Shown: positions 1 to 7,193, numbered from the stretch's first letter. The stretch: 21,707 nucleotides of DNA from Halobacteriales archaeon QS_5_70_15 (GCA_003022005.1 PXRQ01000098.1:1-21707); one strand, 5' to 3'. A program made the numbers and translations. The notes: generated from the letters alone by a model not told the origin.

Positions 1-731
1 GCACCTGCCCCGATAGCAGCGACCGTTCGCCAGTCCGGAACGACTGGCGAAATGGTCGGATACGAGCCTTCTGTCGCCCATCGCTCGGTCGTGACTGGAC
101 TATGACGGTACGGCGATCCGTCGATACGGAGAATCGTCTCGCCGTCGGCTAGCTTTTTTTTGAGCTGGTCAGCGTCCTCGTTGAGCCAGCGTTCCTGCTC
201 TTCGGCGTCTTTCTCAGCGGCTCCCTCTCTGGGGTTGACAGGGCGGTAGCCAAAGTCGCGGAGAATCCGCGAGCAATGGCGTGGCGTGTAGTCGATGGCA
301 AACACCCGTTCAATCAGCGTCCCAACACGCTTGGAGGTCCAGAGATCAGTTTCCCAGCCGTGAGCCTGTGCCCCCTCTTCGAGCAACTCGGCGAGTTGCT
401 CTCGATCCTGGTCATCGAGTTGAGAATCAGGTCCCTGATTTCGTTCATCAGTCGTGCTTTCGATACTGTCGGACATAACTACCCGAACATCATCGCCACC
501 CCGGTGGGGCATTGTCGTTCATGGGCTTATGTCCGACAGTATGAGCCCCTCTATTCCTTCCTCTTCCAGCGTCGGTTTTCACTTGGAAACGGCCGATGGC
601 GTCACGCCGCGATCCTCAGCAAGTTGCGCTTGACTCTTCTCACCTTCCAGAAGCTCCCGAGCGGCGGCCAATCGCCGCTGCTCCGTCTGTTCACGCGTGA
701 GCGTGACTGCCGGCGAGAGCTTCTTGCTCAT
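1..731 (-). pseudogene. IS630-family transposase, disrupted and cut by the window edge
   Basis: Read on the minus strand from ATG at 731, the protein opens with MSKKLSPAVTL and a helix-turn-helix (LAEDRGVTPSAVSK). It then meets TGA where a tryptophan codon is expected (SK-stop-KPTLEEEGIEGL). The same frame later resumes as QLDDQDREQLAELLEEG, a second helix-turn-helix (WTSKRVGTLIER, HCSRILRDFGYRPV) and the start of the DDE catalytic fold (GETILRIDG, then RHSPVTTERWATEGSYPTI). This order is that of haloarchaeal IS630-type transposases. The first catalytic Asp is visible, followed by Gly where I would expect Glu. The frame is otherwise continuous; its two stops are the TGA after VSK and one inside the inserted 76-bp element at 465-540. 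The rest of the gene and the right end of the IS lie outside the window. The family call is firm; the gene is almost certainly inactive as written. Confidence 0.85.
463..542. mobile_element. 76-bp fold-back MITE-like element nested in the transposase
   Basis: A perfect 14-bp terminal inverted repeat (ACTGTCGGACATAA at 465-478, its complement at 527-540) brackets 48 bp. The centre contains a short hairpin (CCACC-CC-GGTGG), and the two halves are imperfectly complementary throughout, so the unit could fold on itself. AT dinucleotides flank both ends and look like a 2-bp target duplication. Removing the element with one AT joins the transposase coding sequence in frame (EEEGIEGL to IESTTDERNQGPDSQLDD), which supports a recent insertion. 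Two-base duplications are typical of IS630/Tc1-type transposition, although that family usually uses TA. The name MITE is an inference from structure. Confidence 0.65.
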
Positions 732-1163
732 ATGCCGTAATGACCGTCCACGGTAAAAAACGTCGAGTGAATCGAGTCTCAGTGGATATTCCAGCAGCGA
801 GTCGTCGCTCTCGATGGTGTAGAGGGTCCGTGCGGCGATGTTGACGGCGTGGTCGCCCACGCGTTCGAGGTCCCTGACGACGAGCATGAGCGTCGTGACG
901 TCCCCGACGAGTCCCTCGATGTCCCCGGCGTCGGTCACGTCGTGTTCGAGGAGCGCGCGGGTGATGACCTCCCCTGCGTGGGCGCACATCGCGTCGAGTT
1001 CGGTGTCGCGGTCGTCTATCTCGTGACACCGCCAGGCGCCTGCCGGCTCCGCGTACGCCTCGATGGCGTCCTCGAGCCGCTCGACGACCATCTCCTCGAG
1101 CGACACGACGTCCGCACGGAGCGAATCAAGCTGCCGGTCGAACGCCCGGCGGGACGTCTCTCT
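732..1163 (-). pseudogene. PhoU-like protein, degenerate, with the IS630 element at its 3' end
   Basis: The frame encodes RRAFDRQLDSLRADVVSLEEMVVERLEDAIEAY, then CHEIDDRDTELDAMCAHAGEVITRALLEH, then the PhoU signature LMLVVRDLERVGDHAVNIAARTLYTIESDDSLLEY. Archaeal PhoU proteins have two such three-helix repeats in about 220 residues. Only about one repeat is present here, with a PhoU-like N-terminus joined directly to a C-terminal half. No ATG, GTG or TTG precedes the conserved N-terminus in frame back to a stop at 1218-1220. The first in-frame start is GTG at 1106, inside the first helix; AGA at 1161-1163 sits where a start ATG might once have been. The PhoU sequence ends at about 786 and reads without a stop into the transposase. 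An intact AbrB-PhoU gene is transcribed divergently next door. A functional short PhoU starting at 1106 cannot be ruled out. Confidence 0.65.
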
Positions 1164-1217
1164 GCCGGCCGTGCGGATCCCCGGGACGTATCGTTTTCGC
1201 GTCGGACGGGTGTGTGG

Positions 1218-1501
1218 TCAAGAATATATAGTAGTAAAACAATATATAGCGTAGCGTACCCGTCGTGACCAGTACGTACGGATACGTCGCCGGCGGGACC
1301 GCGTACGTTCGGCGTAGCGGCGTGTAGCGTGCCGAGTATCGGGGTGAGTGTTCGCCCCGACAGGGCGGGTGGGAGCCCCGAAAGTCCCCCGAACTCCCGG
1401 ATGTTCGGCGTCGATACGGCCGAACGGAGCGATTTGGGGTGCTATTCGTTTAAGTATATAGGAACAGATTGATTTATACTGCTCCGTTCGCACTGTCGGA
1501 C
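1218..1501. promoter_or_regulatory. Divergent AT-rich promoter region between the PhoU-like remnant and AbrB-PhoU
   Basis: This 284-bp region holds no gene. Facing right, a TATA-like TTTATA at about 1473-1478 lies 26 bp before ATG 1502, as expected for a leaderless haloarchaeal transcript; a second AT block (TTAAGTATATAGG) lies at about 1450-1463. Facing left, AATATATAG occurs twice as a direct repeat (1223-1231 and 1241-1249, 18 bp apart) at the TATA position of the PhoU-like gene. The GC-rich middle contains small hairpins such as CGCCC-CGACA-GGGCG near 1353-1367. Confidence 0.6.
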
Positions 1502-2497
1502 ATGGAAACCCGGAAGGTGCAGGTGACCGGCGGTTCGACGTACACCGTCTCGCTGCCGAAGACCTGGGCGACCGAGAACGGGATCAGCGGGGGAAGCGTG
1601 GTCGAGTTCTACCCGGAGGACGACGCGCTGCTGTTGACGCCCCGCCGCGAGGAGGTGAAGACCGAGGGCACGCTCGACATCACCGGACTGGAGGGCGAGG
1701 AGCTGACGCGTGCGGTCATCACGATGTACGTCTCGGGGTTCGACATCATCTCACTCGAGACCGCGCGGGTCACCGCCGACCAGCGCCGGACCATCCGCGA
1801 GGCCGCCCAGGGGCTCGTCGGGCTGGAGGTGATCGGCGAGACCTCCGAACACGTCCGCCTGCAGGACCTGCTCGACTCCTCGGAGCTGTCGCTGCACAAC
1901 GCGATCACCCGGATGCGGCTGGTGGCGACCACGATGCTCGGCGACGCCGTCACCGCGCTCGTCGACGATGACGACGACCTCGCGACGGACGTCGTCCAGC
2001 GCGACGACGACGTCGACCGGCTGTGGGCGATGGTGTCCCGGGTGTTCCGCTCGGTGCTCCGGGACCCGGGTGCGGCCGCGGAGATCGGCCAGGACCGCGA
2101 GACAACCTTCGACTACCACTCCTCGGCCCGTCAGCTCGAGCGGATCGCGGATCACTCCGCGAAGATCGCCCACCACTCGCTCGAGCTCGAGACGGTGTCC
2201 GAGGACGCCGCGGAGGCGCTCCAGGACCTGCAGTCCATCGCCGAGAAGGTCATCGACATGGCGATGGACGCGTTGCTCGAGGAAGACGCCGAGCGGGCCA
2301 CCCGTCTCGCGAACGACGCCAGACAGCGCGTCGAAGCCGCGGACGAGCGCGCACGCGAGGTCGACGCCCTCGTCCGTGACCTCGACCCACAGCAGGCCCA
2401 GCTGCTCGGACTCGTGGTCGACTCGCTCAGCCGGAGCGCGGACTACGGCGGCAACATCGCCGAGACGGCGCTCCAGAACGCCGCCCCCAAGCCGTAG
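1502..2497 (+). CDS. Phosphate uptake regulator, AbrB-PhoU fusion
   Basis: This 331-aa protein begins METRKVQVTGGSTYTVSLPKTWA, a SpoVT/AbrB swapped-hairpin DNA-binding domain (about residues 1-47). The rest is a long acidic helical region with PhoU-like repeats, for example SARQLERIADHSAKIAHHSLEL and a final LSRSADYGGNIAETALQNA. In haloarchaea, proteins of this architecture are annotated as PhoU-type regulators of phosphate uptake, probably cytoplasmic DNA-binding proteins. ATG 1502 is chosen because it begins the canonical METRKVQ start and follows a TATA box by 26 bp; an open frame extends upstream to 1469 but its extra residues look non-coding. The divergent PhoU-like remnant supports a phosphate-related locus, but no pst transporter genes are visible. 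No frame defects are seen. Confidence 0.88.
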   Translation: METRKVQVTGGSTYTVSLPKTWATENGISGGSVVEFYPEDDALLLTPRREEVKTEGTLDITGLEGEELTRAVITMYVSGFDIISLETARVTADQRRTIREAAQGLVGLEVIGETSEHVRLQDLLDSSELSLHNAITRMRLVATTMLGDAVTALVDDDDDLATDVVQRDDDVDRLWAMVSRVFRSVLRDPGAAAEIGQDRETTFDYHSSARQLERIADHSAKIAHHSLELETVSEDAAEALQDLQSIAEKVIDMAMDALLEEDAERATRLANDARQRVEAADERAREVDALVRDLDPQQAQLLGLVVDSLSRSADYGGNIAETALQNAAPKP

Positions 2498-2691
2498 AAC
2501 CTCCTGTTCGCCGGGGAAGGCCCTCGGTCCCGCCGGTCGCCCGGCCCCGCTCGGCGACCCGTCCACGATGTGTAACCTGTCCTACCTTCTGTGGAAGTCG
2601 GTTTCGTGGGTTCCGGTATCGGGCGACACCCCCCCGGGTTGCCTGCCGGCAGCCGTCGAGCGACGTTCACGGACGGACGGCGACCGGGCGT
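2498..2691. other. Convergent intergenic spacer
   Basis: This 194-bp GC-rich spacer lies between the convergent AbrB-PhoU and GNAT genes. The only structure seen is a 10-bp perfect palindrome, CTGCCGGCAG, near 2642-2651. No credible small gene or T-rich terminator was found. Confidence 0.5.
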
Positions 2692-3417
2692 CTACATGTA
2701 CGCGGCGTCCCACCGCGTCGGCTTGCGGTGGTTGCCACAGGCGTTGCACTCCATCCCGCCCATCGCGTCCATCGAGGTGACGAGCGACTCGCAGTGGCCA
2801 CAGAAGTAGCCGTACGCCTCCCCCCGGTGGCGGTCCATCCAGACGACGTGGAACGGCCCCTTCGAACCCCGGTCGGTGTCCGAGTGGTCGACGAACAGCC
2901 GCGCTCCGTCCGGTCCCGTGATCGGTTCCAGGTCGTCGTCGGCCTCCTCGGTGTAGATGTTCTCGACGTACGAGCTGTCGTCGATCTCGGCGCGCCCCTC
3001 GCCGGTCCTGACGAGGCCGTGGTCCTCGTAGAAGGTGTTGCCCTGCTCGTTGTCCGCGAGCACGCGCCCTCGGAGCGACTCGGCGCCGTGCTCGGAGAGC
3101 ACCTCGCCGGTCCGCTCGAACAGCTCCGTCCCGACGCCCTCGCCGCGGTACATCGGGTCGACGTGGAGCCAGAGCACGTCCCCCCGGTCCCCGACGACGG
3201 TGCTCTCGGAGAAGCCGAGCCCCCCGTCCTCGGACTCGACGACGAGTACGAACAGCTCCTCGTCGTCGAACTTCTCGGCGAACTGCTCGTCGCTGTACCA
3301 GTTCCGGACCGCGGTGTCGACGGCGGCCGGGCTGAGCGAGTACGAGGCCTCCATCGACCGTCGCGCGATGTCTCGGATGGCCTCGGCGTCCGCCGGCGTG
3401 GCGTTCCGAACTTCCAT
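2692..3417 (-). CDS. GNAT N-acetyltransferase with C-terminal zinc ribbon
   Basis: This 241-aa protein starts MEVRNATPADAEAIRDIAR. The acetyl-CoA binding motif A is LHVDPMYRGEGVGTELFE (RGEGVG at residues 91-96), preceded by the GNAT core strands (ELFVLVVES) and followed by NEQGNTFYEDHGLVRTGEGRAEI. About residues 165-241 form a second module: PFHVVWMDRHRGEAYGYF with two CxxC pairs (C206/C209 and C224/C227) ending in KPTRWDAAYM. It resembles the small haloarchaeal DUF5816-type zinc-ribbon proteins as I remember them. The substrate is unknown. A TATA-like TTTTAT at about 3442-3448 (minus strand) lies near 28 bp before the ATG, suggesting its own leaderless transcript. The upstream DUF3179 frame runs without a stop into this gene; I regard ATG 3417 as the real start because it opens the GNAT fold. 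Confidence 0.87.
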   Translation of the reverse strand: MEVRNATPADAEAIRDIARRSMEASYSLSPAAVDTAVRNWYSDEQFAEKFDDEELFVLVVESEDGGLGFSESTVVGDRGDVLWLHVDPMYRGEGVGTELFERTGEVLSEHGAESLRGRVLADNEQGNTFYEDHGLVRTGEGRAEIDDSSYVENIYTEEADDDLEPITGPDGARLFVDHSDTDRGSKGPFHVVWMDRHRGEAYGYFCGHCESLVTSMDAMGGMECNACGNHRKPTRWDAAYM

Positions 3418-3511
3418 GTGAAGGGGTACCGTCCACAGCGGCATAAAACCACACGAGTGAACCCACGACCGGTACGGAACCGGCAATTCTTCGACCAGCG
3501 ACCGCGGAATG

Positions 3512-4384
3512 TCACCGATAACGAAACACGACCACCCCGGCCAGAACGCGTCCGGGCCGCGGTCGTCCTGCCACGCGAACGCGAACAGCCGGCGGGCCGG
3601 GACCCGCTCGAGCCGGCGACCGTCCTCGCCCCGACCGGTCGTCCGGTCCCAGACGGTCCCGTCGGCGCGGAACCGTCCTTCCCCGACCGGCTCGAACCCG
3701 GTCGCCGACCCCGGACCGACCCCCGGGTGCTCGTACCCGTGGACGCCGTCCGGGGTGGCGAACGCGACGACCGCCCGTTCGCCCTCGGTCGCCGCCCCGA
3801 CCCCTCCCGCGGCCACGAGCCTCGACCGGGGGAACCCGAGCGCGTCGTCGCCGTCCTCGACGCCGAGGACGACGTCCTTGGAATGGAGGTCCTCGCGGAA
3901 CTCGGCGTAGGTGGTCATCGCCGCCGGGAGCACCCGCAGTTCGGCCCCCGCGAGCGGTCCGTCGATCGCCCTGCCGGTCGACTGCTTCCACTCCCTCCCG
4001 GTCTCGCGGTCGTACATCACGAGGTCGGCGGCGGCGAGCTTTCCCGAGACGCCGAACGAGAGGGTCCGCGCGTCCCCGGATGGATCGTCACCGCCCTCCG
4101 AGCGACCGCTCCGGTCGTCGGGACCCGCCGGGGCCACCGACACCTCCCGGTCGTAGACGACCCCGAGCCACAGAGCGGACACCAGGTGACCGCGACGGGT
4201 CGCCCCCCGACGGCGTCGTTGACGACCTCGTGGAAGTCGAGTATCCGGACCGGATAGGCCCGGGCCTCGCCGCCGAGTTCGAGGACGAGCACGTCGTCGT
4301 CGGGCCCGCGGAAGTAGCCGGGCCGAACGTCGGGTCGTCGACGGTCGGGATGGCGTCCCGGGGGAGGACGCGTTCGACGTTCAC
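3512..4384 (-). pseudogene. DUF3179 domain protein, frameshifted
   Basis: Recognisable DUF3179 sequence is spread over three minus-strand frames: MNVERVLPRDAIPTVDDPTFGP (GTG start 4384), then DDDVLVLELGGEARAYPVRILDFHEVVNDAVGGRPVAVTWCPLCGSG, then VVYDREVS...LSFGVSGKLAAADLVMYDRETG and the C-terminal RRLFAFAWQDDRGPDAFWPG. The frame changes fall in G runs near 4318-4322 and 4161-4164, each one G short of the expected reading. A third G short near 3535-3538 would restore a stop at 3512; as written the last frame instead reads into the GNAT gene. With three restored bases the gene would be 291 aa. The conserved CPLCG motif is intact. The family's biochemical role is unknown. It begins 4 bp after the alaX stop, so the two were probably co-transcribed. 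Either homopolymer sequencing errors or real decay would explain this. Confidence 0.8.
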
Positions 4385-4388
4385 GGGC

Positions 4389-5077
4389 TCACCTCTCGAG
4401 CTCGAACCGGAGCCGTTCGCGGTCGCTCCCGCCGGTCTCGCGGCCGGTCATCCGCACCTCCCCGATCTCCCGGGTGTTCCGGACGTGGGTCCCGGCGCAG
4501 GCCGTGCGGTCGTAGGGGTCGTCACCCTCGCCGGCGATCTCGACGATCCGCAGTTCGCGGATCGAGTCGGGGAGGAGTTCGATCCGGGTCCGAACCACGT
4601 CACCGCCCGCTCTGCCTCGATCAGGTCGTTCATCCGGGCCTCGACGTCGGCGAGATCCGTCCCGGTGAACCGGTCGTGCTCGACGTCGATCCTGGCGCGG
4701 TCGGCGTACAGCTGGTTCCCGCGGGTGGGCGCGTCGTACTCCTCGAGCAGCAGCGCCGACAGGAGGTGCTGTGCGGTGTGATAGCGCATGTGCGCGTACC
4801 GGCGCTCCCAGTCGAGCTCGCCGGTCACCGCCGTTCCCGGCTCCGGGGGCTCCCCGTCGACCTCGTGGTAGACGGTGTCGCGCTTCCGCACGTCCGTCAC
4901 CGACCACTCCCGGCCGTCGACCCCGATCGTCCCCCGATCGGCGGGCTGACCACCCCCCTCCGGGTAGAAGTGGGTCCGGTCGAGGACGACCCGGGACGGG
5001 TCCTCGAGCGTCCGGACGACCGTCGCGTCGAACCGCCGTACCGACGAGTCGTCGAGGTAGAGCGCCTCGGTGTCCAT
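4389..5077 (-). pseudogene. alaX: AlaX-type alanyl-tRNA editing protein, internal deletion with frameshift
   Basis: Starting at ATG 5077, the first frame reads MDTEALYLDDSSVRRFDATVV, then THFYPEGGGQPADRG, then the zinc/catalytic HTAQH (H100, H104) and MNDLIEAERAVTWF. At about 4590-4600 the frame changes directly to VRTRIELLPDSIRELRIVEIAGEGDDPYDRTACAGTHVRNTREIGEVRMTGRET, containing the second metal motif CAGTH. In AlaX proteins some 10-20 residues normally separate these two segments, so a short block is missing and the frame is broken. The family hydrolyses Ser- or Gly-tRNA(Ala) in the cytoplasm as a free-standing version of the AlaRS editing domain. A TATA-like GTATAAAC (minus strand, about 5101-5108) lies near 27 bp before the ATG. 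As written the product would lose CAGTH and should be inactive. Confidence 0.82.
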
Positions 5078-5301
5078 ATCAGGGCCGACGTCCGGACCGG
5101 GTTTATACTGTCGGTGTCGCTCCCGCGCTTCGGCGAGGAGCCGGACCGGCGGAGCCCTGCCGGCGAGGCGGGGTCCGCGGCGCCGCCCGGCCCCGGTCTG
5201 AGCGGGCCGCGTCCCTACCATAACCCTAAAGAGTTGACCTGACCATCCTTTCGGTAAGATGAACGTCGTCAGCGCGAACGCAGTCGTCCGGAGGTGGTCT
5301 G
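5078..5301. promoter_or_regulatory. Divergent promoter region with a strong Shine-Dalgarno before the HD gene
   Basis: Facing left, GTATAAAC at about 5101-5108 is a leaderless TATA box for alaX. Facing right, AT-rich CATAACCCTAAAGAG (about 5219-5233) could be the promoter. It lies about 30 bp before an ATG at 5259 that opens a 20-codon frame (MNVVSANAVVRRWSDGRRNP, stop at 5319-5321) overlapping the start of the HD gene in another frame. GGAGGTG at 5290-5296 is a full anti-16S match placed 5-7 bp before ATG 5302 and fixes that start. This is unusual in a genome where most starts look leaderless. Confidence 0.55.
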
Positions 5302-5994
5302 ATGGGCGTCGAAATCCGTGAGTCCCCCGTCTCGGACGAGGACTTCGAGGGGATGAAGCGGTTCGTCCACGACTACCTCGAGGCCTCCGTCGAGAACGAG
5401 GAGCAGGGGGGACGGATGCGGTGGTACCCGTGGCACTCCGCGGAGTACCGGTTCAACCACATCCTCAACGTCGCGGACCTGGCGACCCACATCGCCCGGG
5501 AGGAGGGGGCGAACGTCGACGTGACCCGGGTCGCCGCGCTGTTCCACGACATCGCCAAGCTCGAGGCCGACCAGGACGTCCACGCCGAGGAGGGCGCCCG
5601 GGTCGCCCGCGAGTACCTCGAGACCCAGGGGGACTACCCCGCATCGTTCCTCGACGAGGTGTGTGCGGCCGTCACCGACCACTCCTACCAGGGTGACCTC
5701 TCGGACGTCTCGCTCGAGGCCCGGTGTCTGATGGAGGCGGACCTGCTGGACAAGGTCGGCGCCAACGGGACGACGCTGATGCTGCTACGGATGGGCTACG
5801 AGGCCCGGACCCACATGGACGCCAACGAGATGGTCGGACGGGTCCTCGAACGCGGCGAGGACGCCGTCGAGCGCGTCCAGTCCGACACCGCGCAGGGGCT
5901 CGCCCAGCGCCGCATCAAGCGCGTCCGGTGGTTCAAGGAGTGGCTCGAGGCCGAGGTGGCCGAGATGGAGGTCAACGACGAACCGGGGGCGTAG
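5302..5994 (+). CDS. HD-domain phosphohydrolase family protein
   Basis: This 230-aa cytoplasmic protein has an HD fold: WYPWHSAEYRFNHILNVADLATHIAREEG (H53), AALFHDIAKLEAD (H82-D83), a further HAEEGARVAREYL, AAVTDHSY, and the last metal ligand in CLMEADLLDKVGANG (D147). These residues match the H...HD...D metal set of the superfamily, which includes phosphohydrolases and nucleotidases. The C-terminal third is helical and charged (RRIKRVRWFKEWLEAEVAEMEV). The substrate is not deducible. ATG 5302 follows a strong Shine-Dalgarno. It converges on the LysE gene with only 11 bp between the stop codons. Confidence 0.85.
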   Translation: MGVEIRESPVSDEDFEGMKRFVHDYLEASVENEEQGGRMRWYPWHSAEYRFNHILNVADLATHIAREEGANVDVTRVAALFHDIAKLEADQDVHAEEGARVAREYLETQGDYPASFLDEVCAAVTDHSYQGDLSDVSLEARCLMEADLLDKVGANGTTLMLLRMGYEARTHMDANEMVGRVLERGEDAVERVQSDTAQGLAQRRIKRVRWFKEWLEAEVAEMEVNDEPGA

Positions 5995-6005
5995 CGGCGA
6001 GGCAG

Positions 6006-6695
6006 TCAGAGCGCCGTCGAGAGTCCCCGGAGCGCGTCGTAGAGGAAGAAGACCCCGAACCCGGCGAGGACGGCGGCCGAGAGGTACGCGACGACCGGCG
6101 CGAGCCGCGCGACCCGACGCTCCGCCGCGACCAGCGCCGCCGGGAACCCCGTGATCCAGACGACGATGCCGCCGAACATCCCCGCGACCAGCGCCGGGCT
6201 CCCGGTCCTGACGACCAGCAGACCCCGAAACGACTCGCCCACCGCCTCCGCGAGCACGTCGATCGTGCCCGGTTCGAGCAGTCCCACCCCGACGGTGAGC
6301 CAGAACAGGATCTGGTAGGGGTTGGTGAGCGCGAGGACGAACGCCTTGCGGAACCCCTTGGAGTCCCCGGGTACACCGCCGTCGTCGCCCGTTCCCCGAA
6401 AGGTCGCCTCGGCGTCGACGACCGCGCCGTAGGCGAAGTAGAGCATCAGCAGCCCCCCGACGCCGACCATCGCCGCCCGCAGGAGCGGCAGCGACTCGAC
6501 GAACGCGACGACGCCGAAGAACGCGAGGACGAGGAACGCCGCGTCGGCGCTCATCGCTCCCAGCCCGGCCCGGAACCCCGCGAGCCACCCGCGTACCACC
6601 GACTCCTCCGCGATGATGGCGTTCATCGGGCCGGGCGGGGCCGCCAGCGCCAGCCCGAACACCGCGCCCGCACCGAGCGTCGTCAGGACTCCCAT
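6006..6695 (-). CDS. LysE-family transporter
   Basis: This 229-aa integral membrane protein has about six hydrophobic segments: VLTTLGAGAVFGLALAAPPGPMNAI, SADAAFLVLAFFGVVAFVESL, AAMVGVGGLLMLYFAYGAVV, ALTNPYQILFWLTVGVGLL, ALVAGMFGGIVVWITGFPAALV and VVAYLSAAVLAGFGVFFLYDAL. The N-terminal PPGPMNA and the central FVLALTNPYQILFW are hallmarks of LysE/RhtB exporters, which pump amino acids or related metabolites out through the cytoplasmic membrane. The substrate cannot be inferred. ATG 6695 starts directly at the first membrane segment and follows an AT-rich CCTTTTCACATT about 25 bp upstream. It is divergent from the small zinc-ribbon gene. Confidence 0.88.
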   Translation of the reverse strand: MGVLTTLGAGAVFGLALAAPPGPMNAIIAEESVVRGWLAGFRAGLGAMSADAAFLVLAFFGVVAFVESLPLLRAAMVGVGGLLMLYFAYGAVVDAEATFRGTGDDGGVPGDSKGFRKAFVLALTNPYQILFWLTVGVGLLEPGTIDVLAEAVGESFRGLLVVRTGSPALVAGMFGGIVVWITGFPAALVAAERRVARLAPVVAYLSAAVLAGFGVFFLYDALRGLSTAL

Positions 6696-6816
6696 CACCG
6701 CCCCGTATCCGGGTGAATGTGAAAAGGCCTGCGTGGTGACACGCCTCCACACGATCCGCCGCGCGCGGGCCCACGCCGCCACAGGGACCATTCGGCAGGC
6801 CACACGGGCGGCCCAC

Positions 6817-6960
6817 ATGCTCGACATCGAGTTCGAGGTGTGCACCGACTGCGGGAACCTCCACCTGGAGGGCGGACCCGGCCCACGCGACGTCGAGGAG
6901 TGTGCGGCCTGCGGCGGCCGCGTGACCGGCGTCGAACTGGAGGACGTGATCGGGCTGTAG
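6817..6960 (+). CDS. Small zinc-ribbon protein (47 aa)
   Basis: The 47-aa frame MLDIEFEVCTDCGNLHLEGGPGPRDVEECAACGGRVTGVELEDVIGL carries two CxxC pairs (CTDC and CAAC) spaced as in a zinc ribbon, and is strongly acidic, as haloarchaeal proteins are. It resembles the many small zinc-finger proteins of haloarchaea, most of unknown role. The open frame extends further upstream, but those residues are Arg/Ala-rich and look non-coding, so ATG 6817 is preferred. It is convergent with thrC across a repeat-rich spacer. Confidence 0.7.
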   Translation: MLDIEFEVCTDCGNLHLEGGPGPRDVEECAACGGRVTGVELEDVIGL

Positions 6961-7049
6961 CGACAATCCGGAACGGTACGTCGAGGTGAAACCGCCATTC
7001 AGCGAGAGCTGACCGCGTCTATCGTTGTCGGGCAGTCGCTCCTGGCCAG

Positions 7050-7190
7050 CATACGCCGAGCGACCGCAGGGAGCGAGGCGTTTCACCCGCCCCGAGGCCC
7101 GCAGGGCCGAGGGGCGCAGTTTTTCCCCACGTTTTTCCGACGAGCGGTTCGCGAGCGGAGCGAGCGAACCCGAGGAGGAAAAAGTGGTGG
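7050..7190. repeat. Modular GC-palindrome repeat with T runs at a convergent junction
   Basis: Between the zinc-ribbon gene and thrC lie, in order, AGCGACCGCAGGGAGCGAGG (7059-7078), GGCCC-GCA-GGGCC (about 7096-7108), two T5 runs (7120-7124 and 7132-7136), and an inverted repeat GTTCGC...GCGAAC (7147-7169) followed by A5. The first module recurs with one mismatch at 20052-20071 in another convergent spacer. The position and T/A runs suggest a bidirectional transcription terminator; its function is inferred. Confidence 0.6.
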
Positions 7191-7193
7191 GTC

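Noticed and set aside
2692..4182. A natural DUF3179-GNAT fusion protein of 496 aa
   Set aside because: The open frame is continuous, but the GNAT gene has its own ATG and TATA box, and the DUF3179 part lacks its N-terminus because of frame breaks. Read-through after lost bases is simpler.
5724..6716. Long plus-strand frame across the HD and LysE genes
   Set aside because: Its Arg/Asp/Gly-rich product is a shadow of two real genes in other frames; GC-rich DNA gives long spurious open frames.
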